A DNA stretch of 64,000 nucleotides from Macrobrachium rosenbergii (GCF_040412425.1 NC_089781.1:53599486-53663485), one strand, 5' to 3'; shown: positions 36,560 to 48,839, counted from the first letter of the stretch. Translations and numbers: made by a program. The notes: generated by a model not told the origin, from the letters alone.

Positions 36560-38296
36560 TATGTTTTTCTTTTGTAATATTCTAAATGTTCAATACACAT
36601 GCAACCTTCTTCATGAGTTTTGATGTTTATTTTTCTTTATTCCTATACCTCATGAAATTTCTTATGGTGTTGGTTAGGCTTTCTTTAGTTATAGTTTTAT
36701 TTTTTGTGGCACAGTGCTGCAAAGCATTTACTACAACCACATGTATCTTCATGTTCATTAGTTTTCTGTTCCTTCTTGGTTTTTCTTGTGGTGCCTTTTA
36801 ATGATTCAGATCCTACAGGTACTATTGTTACTATGGGAGACAGTGGAATATTTGATTTAGTGTTCTGTTTCTGAACTTCACCTTTGGTGAGATTGGTGGG
36901 TTATTTATCTTTTCTTTGGTGGAATTAGTGGGTCTTAACTAGTTGCCTCTTCCGGAGTCATGTTTATCTATTTTATCACATTCTTGTGATTTTAATTCTT
37001 CTTCATCTTTCTCTATGTCAGTATTCGTATCTATTTCTGGTAAGGAGGTAAATCTATTGTCCACTGTGATAATGTCATTGTTGTATGAAATCTCCATAGT
37101 GGCGTTCTTTTGATCATGTATTTTTTTTAGCAGCATTTCTTATTTATATTGTCATTCACTTCAGTTCGAGTATTATTTGATTTTGAAGTATCTGCATACC
37201 TAAATTTCTTAGCTGGGTTATTCAATCCTCTCACTCTCAGTTCTAACTTTGCTTCCCTGATCGACATTCCAGTTCCTTCTTGTCGTAATTCAAGTTCAGT
37301 ATTGCAAATATAGAATGCACGTTTTAGATTGGGCATGATGTTCTACGCCACAATTATGTATCTTGGTTGGCCACAGTCCCAGTGTGTTTTATGTTCTTGC
37401 AAACTGCAATAGGCACATCTGGGGAAATTTCTGCATTTAATGGCTGTATGGCCATATTTCCAACAGTTCTTGCATTGCATGGGTGTGGGAACATAAGGTC
37501 TTAGTTCTCTATTTAATCCCGGTATTTTAATTTTCAAGGGCAAGGTTTGGCCACTGAACTTTATTTTTTGCTATTTGATAGATTTATTTTTGTCTTTCCT
37601 GTTTGGTACCTCATATACTTTGCAGTCTTCAACATTGTTGTATCTTTTCTGTAATGAATCTGAAAACATTGATTTGTTTTGCATTTCTTCTTTCAGATTT
37701 GGCATTGTTACTGTGCCTTGTACACTATTCATGGCATCATGCCTTGTAACGCTTATATTTATGTTCTATATTTTTAATGTTCTCATAATTTTCTGACAGG
37801 ATTCTAGTTGTTGTTTCAACCAACCATTCCCCTTTTTTAATTTGTCTTATGTTCATCCTTGTGATGGGCATCGGTTCAACAAGTAAAATTCCAATTTTAA
37901 TAAGGATATATCTTGGTTAGCTTGTAAAGTAAAAACCTTGACAAGTTTGATTCTTCAAAGAGGATATCAAAGTGAACCAAGGTTGAGTCAGATCTATATT
38001 TTCTTTTACTTATTCTTTTAGGCTTCAAAGGGTCCATAGTTGAAAAAGTTTGAACTATTGTTTGTTCCTTTATCTTAATATGGACACAGGCACAGAAACA
38101 TCTGGCTCAAAGGAGAATGGTTCCATTGTAAAAATGCCATGTCCTTTTTTTTTACAGGGATATCCTTTTTCTTGCATGGGTCATCAACATTTGGAGAATT
38201 TTCAATCTCCAAGGTGGGTGCAGAGGTCGTAATCTGTGTCAAAACAGTATCATCAGAGGTCCCAGGGGTACTTGACTCTTTATTCTTACTATTCAT
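36560..38296 (-). pseudogene. LINE ORF1 (Gag-like), copy A
   Basis: ORF1 of non-LTR elements is an RNA-binding, Gag-like protein. The start at 38296 (MNSKNKESSTPGT) matches copies B and C. Frames break at several points. The conserved core includes KIKIPGLNRELRPYVPTPMQ, the zinc knuckle CKNCWKYGHTAIKC (C-x2-C-x4-H-x4-C) and a second C-x2-C...H...C motif (CAYCSLQEHKTHWDC) at about 37480-37370. Next come LELRVRGLNNP and an acidic linker. A C-terminal Cys/His-rich patch lies toward 36600. Relative to copy B a 72 bp segment is missing near 36800. Confidence 0.8.
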
Positions 38297-38314
38297 AAAG
38301 ATCGAATATTAGGG

Positions 38315-38316
38315 AA

Positions 38317-38371
<55 letters not shown>
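38315..38371. repeat. (AAT)n microsatellite
   Basis: About 57 bp of AAT units at the junction between LINE copy A and the satellite array. The LINE itself has a short AAT run at this point in copy B (43850-43880), so the tract probably expanded from it. Confidence 0.95.
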
Positions 38372-38373
<2 letters not shown>

Positions 38374-40640
38374 CCTTTCATATCTGCATAGTTATCACAT
38401 CACTGAGGGCACATGAGCCCCGATGTGTCTGGGAGCTATGACAGTGCGAAAAAATAATTATTTCGAAAATTCAGCAAAATAGAAATTTTATGCCAACAAC
38501 GTTCATTTTGCTGTCCTTTTTTTCTAAATGTTTATATTTTATGGTGGAATAGTCAGAATAAGAGTCCCAGCCCTCTAAATACAAAAATGTGAGTTATTTC
38601 ACGAAAAAAAATCTTTACTTATTTTCATATTTTCCTTCGTAACCCAAAAATATGAATGTCAAACTAAATGAATTATTTTTAAGAGAAAGCCAATAAAAAT
38701 TTCTAAATATCGACATATAAAAGAATGGAAAACGAATAAGTCCAGCTGGTGAAAAATTGATAGAAAAAGGGCAAGAAACAGAGCGCTCTGCCCGGCGTAT
38801 GGTGAGAATTATCGCTAGAAAAAGATTTTTTGAAGAGCCCTATCTCGGTTATTTTTCATAGCAATTACTTTGTAAATATACGAAAATGTAGAGGAAAAGT
38901 TGAAGAATAATGTGAGAGTCAAGAAAAATTGCTTTGGTAACGGCAACAGTTTCATTTTGACGTTATAAATTGATTGAAACGAAAAAATGTTACCGTTGTC
39001 AACATTATCGTTCGTAGCTCAAAAGCTATAACAGTTAGGCGAATGGATTATTTTTATGAGAAAGCCAACAAAATTCTCTAAATATTGATATATAAAACAA
39101 TGAAAAACGAATAAGTCCAGTTGGTGAAAAATTTATAGAAAAGAGGGTAAGAAACAGAGCGATTTGCCCGGCGTATGGTGAGAATTATCGCTAGAAAAAG
39201 TTTTTTTGAAGAGCCTTATCTCGGTTATTTTTCATAGAGATTACTTTGTAAATATACGAAAATGTAGAGGAAAAGATGTAGAATAAAGTGAGAGTCAAGA
39301 AAATGGCTTTGGTAACGGCAACAGTTTCATTTTGACGTTATAAATTGATTGAAACGAAAAAATGTTACCGTAGTCAACATTATCGTTCGTAGCTCAAAAG
39401 CTATAACAGTTAGGCGAATGGATTATTTTTTATGAGAAAGCCAACAAAATTCTCTAAATATTGATATATAAAACAATGAAAAACGAATAAGTCCAGTTGG
39501 TGAAACAATTTATAGAAAAGAGGGTAAGAAACAGAGCGATTTGCCCGGCCTATGGTGAGAATTATCGCTAGAAAAAGTTTTTTTGAAGAGCCCTATCTCG
39601 GTTATTTTTCATAGAAATTACTTTGTAAATATACGAAAATGTAGAGGAAAAAGATGTAGAATAAAGTGAGTCAAGAAAATGGCTTTTGGTACCGGCAACA
39701 GTTTCATTTTGACGTTATAATTTGATTGAAACGAAAAAATGTTACCGTTGTCAACATTATCGTTCGTAGCTCAAAAAGCTATAACAGTTAGGTGAATGAA
39801 TAATTTTTTATGAGAAAGCCAATAAAATTCCCTAAATATTGACATATAAAAAAATGGAAAACGAATAAGTCCAGTTGGTGAAAAAATTGATAGAAAAGAG
39901 GGTGAGAAACAGAGCGCTCTGCCCGGCGTATGGTGAGAATTATCGTTAGAAAAAATTTTTTTGAAGAGCCCTATCTCGGTTATTTTTCATAGAAATTACT
40001 TTGTAAATATACGAAAAATTAGAGGAAAAGTTGAAGAATAAAGGGAAAGTCAAGAAAATGGCTTTGGTAACGGCAACAGTTTCATTTTGACGTTATAATT
40101 GATCGAAACGAAAAAAGTTACCGTTGTCAACATTATTGTTCGTAGCTCAAAACTATAACAGTTAGGCGAATGAATTATTTTTTATGAGAAAGCCAAGAAA
40201 AATTCTCTAAATATCGACATATAAAAATAATGAAAAACGAATCAGCCCAGTTGGTGAAAAAAATTGATAGAAAAGTGGGTAAGAAACAGAGCGCGCCGCC
40301 AGGCATACGGTGAGAATTATCGCTAGACATTTTTTTTTAAGAGCTCTACCTCGGATTTTTTTTCATAGAAATCACTTTGTAAATATACAAAAATGTAGAG
40401 GAAAGGTTGAGGAATAAAGTGAGAGTCAAGAAAATGGCTTTGGTAAGAGCAACAGTTTCATTTTGACGTTATAAGCTGTTCGAAACGAAAAAATGTTACC
40501 GTTGTCAACATTATCGTTCGTAGCTCAAAAGCTATAACAGTTGGGTGAATGAATTATTTTTTATGAGAAAGCCAACAAAATTCTCTAAATATCGATATAT
40601 ATGATAATGAAAATGAGATTCAGAGCCCTGCCTAAAATCC
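38372..40640. repeat. Satellite array 3, ~377 bp units
   Basis: About six head-to-tail units. GAGAATTATCG(C/T)TAG occurs at 38804, 39180, 39557, 39935 and 40312, with periods of 376, 377, 378 and 377 bp. Each unit contains AACGAATAAGTCCAGTTGG, CCTATCTCGGTTATTTTTCA, ATACGAAAATGTAGAGG, AACAGTTTCATTTTGACG and TTATCGTTCGTAGCTC. The sequence is unrelated, at the level I can judge, to arrays 1 and 2, although the unit length is the same. The left edge reads ACCCTTTCATATCTGC, which resembles a piggyBac-type CCCTTT end. The TTAA would have been lost in the (AAT)n. Confidence 0.9.
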
Positions 40641-41235
40641 AGACGTCTCTATGTGATGCACTAACAAATTTCCGCTAGTTTTACCGCAAAAACTTTGCGA
40701 AAGCATGTTGGAAACTGTTCTCAATTGACGTCGCTTTATGTAAACAGCCACACGTGTTTACCCAGCCTTCAAGTACGCATGGTCTCTGATAGAAGTGTGG
40801 CCTGCGAGGCTCATGCGGGTGCGATCAGCTGATGTCATTGCGAGAATTTTACTACGCCATGGATTTGCGCATGCACAGTAGAGGAACTAAAAATTTATAG
40901 AGAATAGAGGATACCAAACAGAGTGTTTCCATTAATGTAATCCTACATTTTATAAAAAAATGTAAGATACGAGAGAAACGTGGGTAGGATCAGCTGATTT
41001 CATTATGGGAAATTTACTATGCCAGGAATTGGCGTCCCGCGCAGTATAGGGACTGCTTGCCTGGCGATTGCCTAAATTACACGGTCCAAGGTATGCTTTA
41101 GCCTATGGAAACCACCAACTGTAATAAAATAAAAAAATTTACCTGCACACGCACGATAAAAATGTCGGTAAATTTTCGATTTACGCTTGTCAGACAAGAA
41201 GGGGGTAGGGGTTACGCTGTAATATGCCGCCAATT
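40641..41235. other. Unassigned right flank of array 3
   Basis: No coding region is seen. It contains two partly similar blocks around GATCAGCTGAT(G/T)TCATT near 40828 and 40990, each followed by TTTACTA(C/T)GCCA. That suggests a short internal duplication. It ends at LINE copy B. Confidence 0.35.
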
Positions 41236-41403
41236 GGGCTAATCACTGCAGGTTAAATTTTGGACATTTACATAACACATGTTTCACAGTTATCAACACT
41301 TTGCAATCTGGGCATTTGGAAGGAGGGCCACATGGACTGTTCATTAAGAGTCCATGTGTCAAACGAGTATGGGAAGGCCTTTTTCAGGGGGGTGGGGGGA
41401 GCT

Positions 41404-41677
41404 ATTACAAATATTATACTGTTCAACCTCTCTTCTTTGATCTTGTAGAAGTATAACAAAAAAAAAAAAAACAAAGAAAGGAAAGACCAAAAAAGCTTCC
41501 TCTGTGTACAACAGTGTGGGAGGGAAGCCGAGAGTTGATTGTTGTGTTAAAGAAAAAGTCAACCACCTTAGGAGGATTGTAAGTTTAGTTTAGGGACCTA
41601 TCCAACAGGGTAGGTTTTACTAAGGCCACCTCTAGTTAGGGTATACCTTAAGCTCCCTTTTCCCTAAAAACTTTGTA
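41404..41677. repeat. 280 bp LTR-like repeat, copy 3
   Basis: Same unit as 30984-31263 and 35938-36216, at the identical LINE position as in copy A. Confidence 0.7.
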
Positions 41678-41999
41678 GATATTTACCTATATTTGGAACA
41701 AGTTTTCCTAGATGTTGTATACATATAATCGTTCGTATTCACTTATATGACGTTGGACTTTTAAGCGCATTCTCGTTAATAATCCATTTATATTCCACTG
41801 AATTAAATAACGACTGAATGGTGTAAAATGAGAGTGGTCAAATTACTCTAAATTATTTGAGCTGATATTTTTTTTAAATGTGTTATAGGTTAATTTGTAT
41901 TTTTGTAGGTCTTGATTCATTTTTTGTTGTAGTTTTAATCTGACTTTCGTTAACTGTTACATTTTTACTATCTTGATATAATTTTCCATTTTGATTTTT

Positions 42000-43830
42000 T
42001 TTTTAGAATATCTACAACACTGATATGTTTTTCTTTGTAATATTCTAAATGTTCAATACACATGCAACCTTCTTCATGAGTTTTGATGTTTATTTTTCTT
42101 TATTCCTATACCTCATGAAATTTCTTATGGTGTTGGTTAGGCTTTCTTTAGTTATAGTTTTATTTTTGTGGCACAGTGCTGCAAAGCATTTACTACAACC
42201 ACATGTGTCTTCATGTTCATTAGTTTTCTGTTCCTTCTTGGTTTTTCTTGTGGTGCCTTTAATTGGTGATGGGTGAATTTCTTTGCTTTCATCGTAGTTA
42301 TCTATGTTTTGGTTTTTCATTTCATCTGAATTTTATGATTCAGATCCTACAGGTACTATTGTTACTATGGGAGACAGTGGAATATTTGATTTAGTGTTCT
42401 GTTTCTGAACTTTACCTTTTGGTGAGATTGGTGGGTTATTTATCTTTTTCTTTGGTGGAATTAGGTGGGGTCTTAACTAGTTGCCTCTTCCGAGTCATGT
42501 TATCTATTTTATCACATTCTTGTGATTTTAATTCTTCTTCATCTTTCTCTATGTCAGTATTCGTATCTATTTCTGGTAAGGAGGTAAATCTATTGTCCAC
42601 TGTGATAATGTCATTTTTGTATGAAATCTCCATAGTGGCGTTCTTTTGATCATGTATTTTTTTTAGCAGCATTTCTTATTTATATTGTCATTCACTTCAG
42701 TTCGAGTATTATTTGATTTTGAAGTATCTGCATACCTAAATTTCTTAGGGGTTATTCAATCCTCTCACTCTCAGTTGTTAACTTTGCTTCCTGATCGACA
42801 TTCCAGTTCCTTCTTGTCGTAAACAAGTTCAGTATTGCAAATATAGAATGCACGTTTTAGATTGGGCATGATGTTCTCACGCCACAATTATGTATCTTGG
42901 TTGGCCACAGTCCCAGTGTGTTTTATGTTCTTGCAAACTGCAATAGGCACATCTGGGGAAATTTCTGCATTTAATGGCTGTATGAGCCATATTTCCAACA
43001 GTTCTTGCATTGCATGGGTGTGGGAACATAAGGTCTTAGTTCTCTATTTAATCCCGGTATTTTAATTTTCAAGGGCAAGGTTTGGCCACTGAACTTTATT
43101 TTTGCTATTTGATAGATTTATTTTTGTCTTTCCTGTTTGGTACCTCATATACTTTGCAGTCTTCAACATTGTTGTATCTTTTCTGTAATGAATCTGAAAA
43201 CATTGATTTGTTTTGCATTTCTTCTTTCAGATTTGGCATTGTTACTGTGCCTTGTACACTATTCATGGCATCATGCCTTGTAACGCTTATATTTATGTTC
43301 TCTATATTTTTAATATTCTCATAATTTTCTGACAGGATTCTAGTTGTTGTTTCAACCAACCATTCCCTTTTTTTAATTTGTCTTATGTTCATCCCTTGTG
43401 ATGGGCATCGGTTCAACAAGTAAAATTCCAATTTTAATAAGGATATATCTTGGTTAGCTTGTAAAGTAAAAAACCTTGACAAGTTTGATTCTTCAAAGAG
43501 GATATCAAAGTGAACCAAAGTTGAGTCAGATCTATATTTTCTTTTACTTATTCTTTTAGGCTTCAAAGGGTCCATAGTTGAAAAGTTTGAACTATTGTTT
43601 GTTCCTTTATCTTAATATGGACACAGGCACAGAAACATCTGGCTCAAAGGAGAATGGTTCCATTGTAAAAATGCCATGTCCTTTTTTTACAGGGATATCC
43701 TTTTTCATGCATGGGTCATCAACATTTGGAGAATTTTCAATCTCCAAGGTGGGTGCAGAGGTCGAAAATCTGTGTCAAAACAGTATCATCAGAGGTCCCA
43801 GGGTACTTGACTCTTTATTCTACTATTCAT
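42000..43830 (-). pseudogene. LINE ORF1 (Gag-like), copy B
   Basis: Start at 43830. The 156-codon frame 43575-43105 covers STLVHFDILFEESNL, LKLEFYLLNRCPSQGMNIRQ and KKREWLVETTTRIL, and ends VYEVPNRKDKN. The zinc-knuckle region follows near 43000-42900 but is frameshifted. The C-terminal frame 42320-42090 shows HPSPIKGT and DTCGCSKCFAALCHKN, followed by a HEEGCMCIEHL-type segment. Single-base indels relative to copy A show that neither copy is intact. Confidence 0.8.
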
Positions 43831-44490
43831 AAAGATCGAATATTAGGAAAATAATAATAATAATTTATAATATAATAATAATAAAACCTGGAAACTTTTA
43901 AAAGATATCATTAGCCTTTCATGGAGTTTATTCTTCCACCAATGGCACAAGTGGAAACTGACTCCCAAATGTCCATTTTTTACCCTACCCCACATGGAAT
44001 GGCACAATACGATTAAGGGCCAAGTGTAAGCCAAACCCACTTGTTAGGACCAAGGGTATTACAAGAATACAAATCATCCCCACAAGCCCTAATCGGACAA
44101 GCCATGGTAAAAACAATAGAATGCAAAGAGTCCTATCCCCAGAACCAGATTTCCCCTGGAAAACCCATGGCCCAGCCATGCAGAATAAGATTCCACCCTT
44201 GAAATATCAATCTGGTATCCGTTAGGGTCCAACATTATCGGGAAGCTGATAATCATAAGATCCTATCCGCAGTTTCTCAGTTTAGCTTCAGATATAAACC
44301 CAATCCCAGCTTTTGATATCTTTTCCTACTTAACAGGCCCAATAATTTTAGCAAAGTGGAAAATTCCACAAATTAGTCCAAAGGAATATGTAATAATATA
44401 TGAGACTCTTGGACTCAAACCCAGGAACAAATTCCCGGGGCTCAAGAGCCCCCTCACCACATCAAGGTGGTGCCACATTGAGGGGATGTC

Positions 44491-44706
44491 TAAGAGAAAT
44501 GACTGTGCTTGAATGTGGGGGCTTAGTTTACATTTTCACATAGCTGTCAGCCATATATTTTTAAGGGTAATGTTGCAAGATGACTTTTGAAATTATATTA
44601 AAAGGTTTTAGGATGATAGTTTAAGGTATATTTGGTGATTGAACTATTAAAATAGGTCGGTTATAAGCATTCAGAGGGGGGGGTCTTTTTGGTGTTGGAA
44701 CTATTA
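44491..44706. mobile_element. Left part of a MITE split by LINE copy C
   Basis: GATTGAACTATTAAAATAGG and TTATAAGCATTCAGAGGGG near 44640-44690 belong to a ~56 bp tandem module that continues at 51241 on the far side of LINE copy C. The same module occurs inside the complete MITE at 54774-55128 (AAACTATTAAAATACTCAGG, TATAAGCATTTTTACAGGG). The left boundary is unclear. Confidence 0.5.
44695..44706. repeat. Target-site duplication of LINE copy C, left
   Basis: TTGGAACTATTA here is repeated exactly at 51241-51252 on the other side of the LINE. The LINE 3' tail (AAT/ATT-rich) begins immediately after it. Confidence 0.85.
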
Positions 44707-45029
44707 TAATTATTATTATTATTAAAATAGTTTAACCAGACCACTGAGCTGACCATCAGCTTTCATAGGGCTGGCCCGAAGGATTAGGATGGAATGACAA
44801 GTCAAGGCTAGAAGCTTAGCACTGGGACCTAATAGGTCACTTGTCAATGATGAATGAACGAAAATGAAAATGAAATTAAAAGCTGTAAAAAGGCATAACG
44901 CTTTCATACTGGAACACACTCACACAATAAATACATTTAAACTCATGCTTCCATATATACTCACTAAAAGGTATATTAAAATTCAAAATAAATTAATTAA
45001 AATCATAAAATTTACTTGTTTTAAAAATT

Positions 45030-45980
45030 CATTATACTGATCGATTTTTATTTTTATCAATTAACTTGCAGCTTCTCATGAACATTAAAATGGGTACTAT
45101 TGAGAACGTTGAAGATTCTGACAAAATTTCTTCTATAGGTTTATTTCCAAAATTTGATAATCGCTGCAGGTTATATTTGGGACATTCACACAGTATATGC
45201 TTAACTGTTATCAGCACATTGCAATCTGGGCATTTGGGAAGAGGGCCACATGGACTGTTCATTATGTCCATGTGTCAAAACGAGTATGGCCTATTGAAGA
45301 CATGTCAGAATTACTTGTGGTTGTCTCTCTCTCTGATATGACAAACTCCATTTTCCAACACTGGATTTTATCTGTTTTAATTTATTATTTTCAGGTTGTT
45401 CGTTCCATATATTTTGCCATTTTTTTTACAATGACTGTTTTTATATATCTTGTATAGTCACTGATAAGGATGTCTATATTTGTTCTTGTCATGTGGACTG
45501 CTATTTAGCTGCTTTATCAGAAATCATTTCATTTCCCTTAATTCCCTACATGGGCAGGGATCCAACATATTTCAATATTTTTTCCCTTATTATACAATTT
45601 ATGAAGTGAGAACTTTATATGTTGTACAATATTATTTTTTATTATAGCTTTGAATAGCTTCTATAGCACTTCTGGAGTCACCATAAATTACAAATTATTA
45701 CATGAGGCTTCTCTAATTATTTTTATGGCTGATACTATTGCACATAACTCAGCTGTAAATACAGAGGCTTTATCTGGGAGAGAGAACTGATACGTTTTGT
45801 TTTGGGATACCACAGCATAACCCCCTCCGTATTGTGACTTAGATCCATCAGTGTATATTGCGTAATGTGGACCTTTTCGGATTATATACTCTACTGCATG
45901 TTGTCTATAGTATTCTGGAGTATATGAATGACTTTTTGATAAATATTTCAAGTGTGTACAAATTCTCATTTTGTTCATTG
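45030..45980 (-). pseudogene. LINE ORF2: RNase H and C-terminal zinc motif
   Basis: RNase H degrades the RNA of the RNA-DNA hybrid. Frame 45978-45688 shows HYAIYTDGSKSQYGGGYAVV (first catalytic Asp) and FTAELCAIVSAIKII (catalytic Glu). A YGDSRSA-type block follows in another frame near 45680. After a gap with stops, frame 45271-45032 has CPDCNVLITVKHILCECPKY, the C-x2-C...H-x4-C motif that ends ORF2 of I/Jockey/R1-type LINEs. Copies A and B retain only the 3'-most part. Confidence 0.8.
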
Positions 45981-45981
45981 T

Positions 45982-47500
45982 TCAAGGAGGAGGCAATTTC
46001 AATATTAAAGGTAATTGTATATATATTTTTAGCGACTCAAATAATCTTCTAGCTGTAGTTGGGAAAGAAGGTGGATGGTTCTTTATAAACACATCTCTTA
46101 ATCCAAATAATTTTTTGGTTGGAGAATCATTCGTCTGAATTCTTAGAGCACTCTTCATTGTTACTAGCTCTCTGTGGAGAGAGAGAGGTAGTTCACCACA
46201 TTCAACTTGTAAAGAAGATGTTGGTGATGATCGAAAAGCTCCTGAACATATTCTAAGGCCCTCATTATGAATTGGGTCTACCGTTTTCAGCGTTGCGTCT
46301 GATGCTGAGCCATATATTTCACTTCCATAATCAACAATAGACAGCACTGTTGCTTTATACAATAAAGAAAGGGTATGTCTATCAGCTCCCCAAGTAGTGT
46401 TTGATAGTTTTTTAATTAGGTTTAATGCTCTTTTACATTTTGATTTCATGTATGTTATGTGGGCTTTCCAGTTCATGTCAGTATCAAATACTAATCCTAA
46501 AAATTTTGCTGTTTGGCCAATTGGTATACTATGGTTTCTGATTTTTAGGTCTATTTCTTCTCTTCTTTTCCACAGCTTTTATTTTTATAAAACATGATAC
46601 CTTACATTTTTATCTATGGAAAATTTAAAGCCTACAGATAAAGCCCATTCATCTATTTTTACTATGCTTTTATTACTGATTCGTTCTGCATCTTTTATTT
46701 GAAATGCTGAATAATTTATGGCAAAATCATCAATATACAGGTTACTTTTAATACCAATAGGTAGATTATTACTGATATCATTAATTGCTAAAGTAAACAG
46801 TGTGCCACTAAGGACGCTTCCCTGTGGAACACCATTTTCAAGAGGAAATGCTCTAGACAGAACATCATCAATTCTCACCTGAAAACTGCGATTTGTCAAA
46901 AAGTTTTGTATAAACCTAGGTAAATGTCCACGGATGTTGTTGTTTTGTAAAGTTTTTAATATAGCATATCTCCATGTAGTATCATATGCTTTTTTCAATG
47001 TCAAAAAGACAGCTACAGTAATTTGTTTTCGTTCAAAACCTCTGCGTATATGGTCTTCTAAGTTACAGAGAATCTAACGTAGATCTGTTACACTGTGACC
47101 CAACTGAGTGGGAGTCAGAATTTTAGAATGTGCCATGTTAGTCGAGCATTTACCATTTTCTCTAGTAATTTGCACAAACAACTTGTTAAAGAAATTGGTC
47201 TGTAATTGTTTACATTGCTGGGATCCTTTCCAGGTTTAGTGATTGGAATAATTACAGCTTTACACCATTCATCAGGAAATAAATTCCTAAGCCATAAGTG
47301 GTTATAAAACTCTAACAAGTATGTCTTTGCCAAAGGTGCTAAATGGTAGACCATTTCAAAACAAATATTGTCATCTCCAGGGGCAGATTTATTGCTGTTC
47401 AACAAAGCAAATTCTAGCTCTTCCATATTAAATTTTCTATTATAATACAGTATATATCTTCAATTGTTTCAAAATTTATTGTTATTAATTCTATATTATT
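45982..47500 (-). pseudogene. LINE ORF2: reverse transcriptase
   Basis: Frame 47426-47115 gives NSNKSAPGDDNI, GKDPSNVNNYRPISLTS and LLEKMVNARL. Frame 47004-46585 gives motif A as LTLKKAYDTTW, LENGVPQGSVLSGTLF, and NLYIDDFAI with the catalytic YIDD. Frame 46476-45982 is the thumb region (MNWKAHITYMKSKCKRAL, YGSEIYGSASD). In motif A the expected Asp is replaced: the codons read TLKKAYD where the family has D-x-x-KAYD. Two nearby compensating single-base shifts explain this. Stops separate the frames. Confidence 0.85.
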
Positions 47501-47633
47501 TTTCCTTGTGCGGAAATGCTCATCTAAATTTTTGTTGCTACTTACTTTTGCTAAATTTTCACCTATTACATTACTAATTTCTTTAGGATCAAGTATTCTT
47601 TTCCCATCTTTTATTATAGCATGCCTAGGTGGT

Positions 47634-48830
47634 TTAACATGGGTACCATTTATTTTCCTGAATTTTTCCCATATTTTTTTGTATGGAAGTATTTTTAGAG
47701 AGATCTGATACATATTTTCTCCAAGAAATGATTCTTCCTTGAATTACTTCTCTTTTAAACTTTGCAGATATTTTGTTATATAGAGGTTTTAATGTATCAA
47801 TTTCTAATAATAATATAGTCAGTTTTTGTAAGGTTCCTTCTAATATTGGTAATGTTTTGTTTAATTTACTGAATTTTCTATTCAAATTATTTAGTCTGCT
47901 TCCAATTTGGTGTTTTATTTTTATTATTTCTGTTAGTTTTTCAGACCACCATGGGACTTCGTGTTTTGTTGGATGAGATTTGGATTTTGGTATTGCTTTA
48001 TCAGCAACATTTGTAATGAAATTCACAAAAAATTTATTAGTTTCATTATGGTCTTTCAAATATTCAAATGGTGGGATATCCCTAGTGTGGAATTCATATT
48101 GCTCCCAATCTGCTTTGTAAATGTTATATTGAGGGACATGCTTGGTGGGATTATTTTGTAATAATGAAATTAATATTGGGAAATGATCACTTATATGTAA
48201 GTCGTCTACCGTATTCCAGTCCAATCTGTCTACTATGTTTGTTGTACATAGAGTTAAGTCGATTGAGGAAAACGTTCCATGTGTTTTAGAAAAATATGTG
48301 CTGATTTCATTATCATTTATAGAGCACATCTCATATGAATCTATGAATTCCTCTATTTTACTTCCTGCTCTATTTGATTCTGTACAATTACAGTCCCACA
48401 TGAGTTGTGGGCATTAAAATCACCTACTATTAATGTAGGTTCCTTGGTATTATTAAGTAATTCTTTGAGTTTTTCAAAGTCATAATTTTTATTAGGTTAA
48501 TTGTACAAATTATAAATTACATAATTATCGTTTTTTATTCGTATTCTAATACTCGACGTTTGCAGATCAGTAAAGTTTATAGGTACTTTGTACTTTGTCA
48601 TAACATACTTTGTTATGTACACATATAGCAGTACCTAAATTTCCTTCTTCCTCTCGTGATGTTGACACTAAGGTATATTTACCTACTGTTGATATTTTTT
48701 TTTTGACATGTTGCAAACATAATATCATAGGTTCATATTCTTTTAATAACCGTTGTATTTCTCCAAGGTATAATCTGGTCTGTAGACCATTTACGTTCCA
48801 TTGTATAATATAACTATTGAAAATATTTTT
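47634..48830 (-). pseudogene. LINE ORF2: apurinic-like endonuclease and linker
   Basis: The endonuclease that nicks target DNA begins near 48815 with QWNVNGLQTRLYLGEIQRLL (the Asn of WNVNG is catalytic). GDFNAHNS near 48410 carries the DxN motif. The open frame 48401-47634 continues with TFSSIDLTLC and ISDHFPIL (the SDH motif). It then runs into the linker (PWWSEKLTEIIKIKHQIGSRL, FKREVIQGRIISWRKYVSDL) before the RT. Breaks occur between 48420 and 48740. The copy at 23063 preserves the same start, cut by piggyBac. Confidence 0.85.
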
Positions 48831-48839
48831 TTAAAGCGG

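Larger units (their letters stand above)
35325..38312 (-). mobile_element. LINE copy A, internally deleted
   Basis: An I/Jockey-like LINE copy reading right to left. The (TAA)-like tail and 3' UTR (35325-35930) match 44707-45290 of full-length copy C. Next comes the 280 bp LTR-like repeat (35938-36216), then the start of the endonuclease (QWNINGLLTR near 36340) and ORF1 up to 38296. Most of EN, RT and RNase H are missing. Its 5' end is replaced by (AAT)n and a satellite array. From 35771 onward it is near-identical to copy B at 41236-43855. Confidence 0.85.
41236..44490 (-). mobile_element. LINE copy B, internally deleted
   Basis: Same deletion structure as copy A: 3' UTR piece (41236-41400), 280 bp LTR-like repeat (41404-41677), endonuclease start, ORF1 (to 43830) and then the complete 5' UTR (43880-44490). 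That 5' UTR is collinear with 50650-51240 of copy C (ATGAGACTCTTGGACTC, CAAGAGCCCCCTCACCAC). It lacks the 3' tail. Together with copy A it forms a direct duplication offset by ~5.47 kb. Confidence 0.85.
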
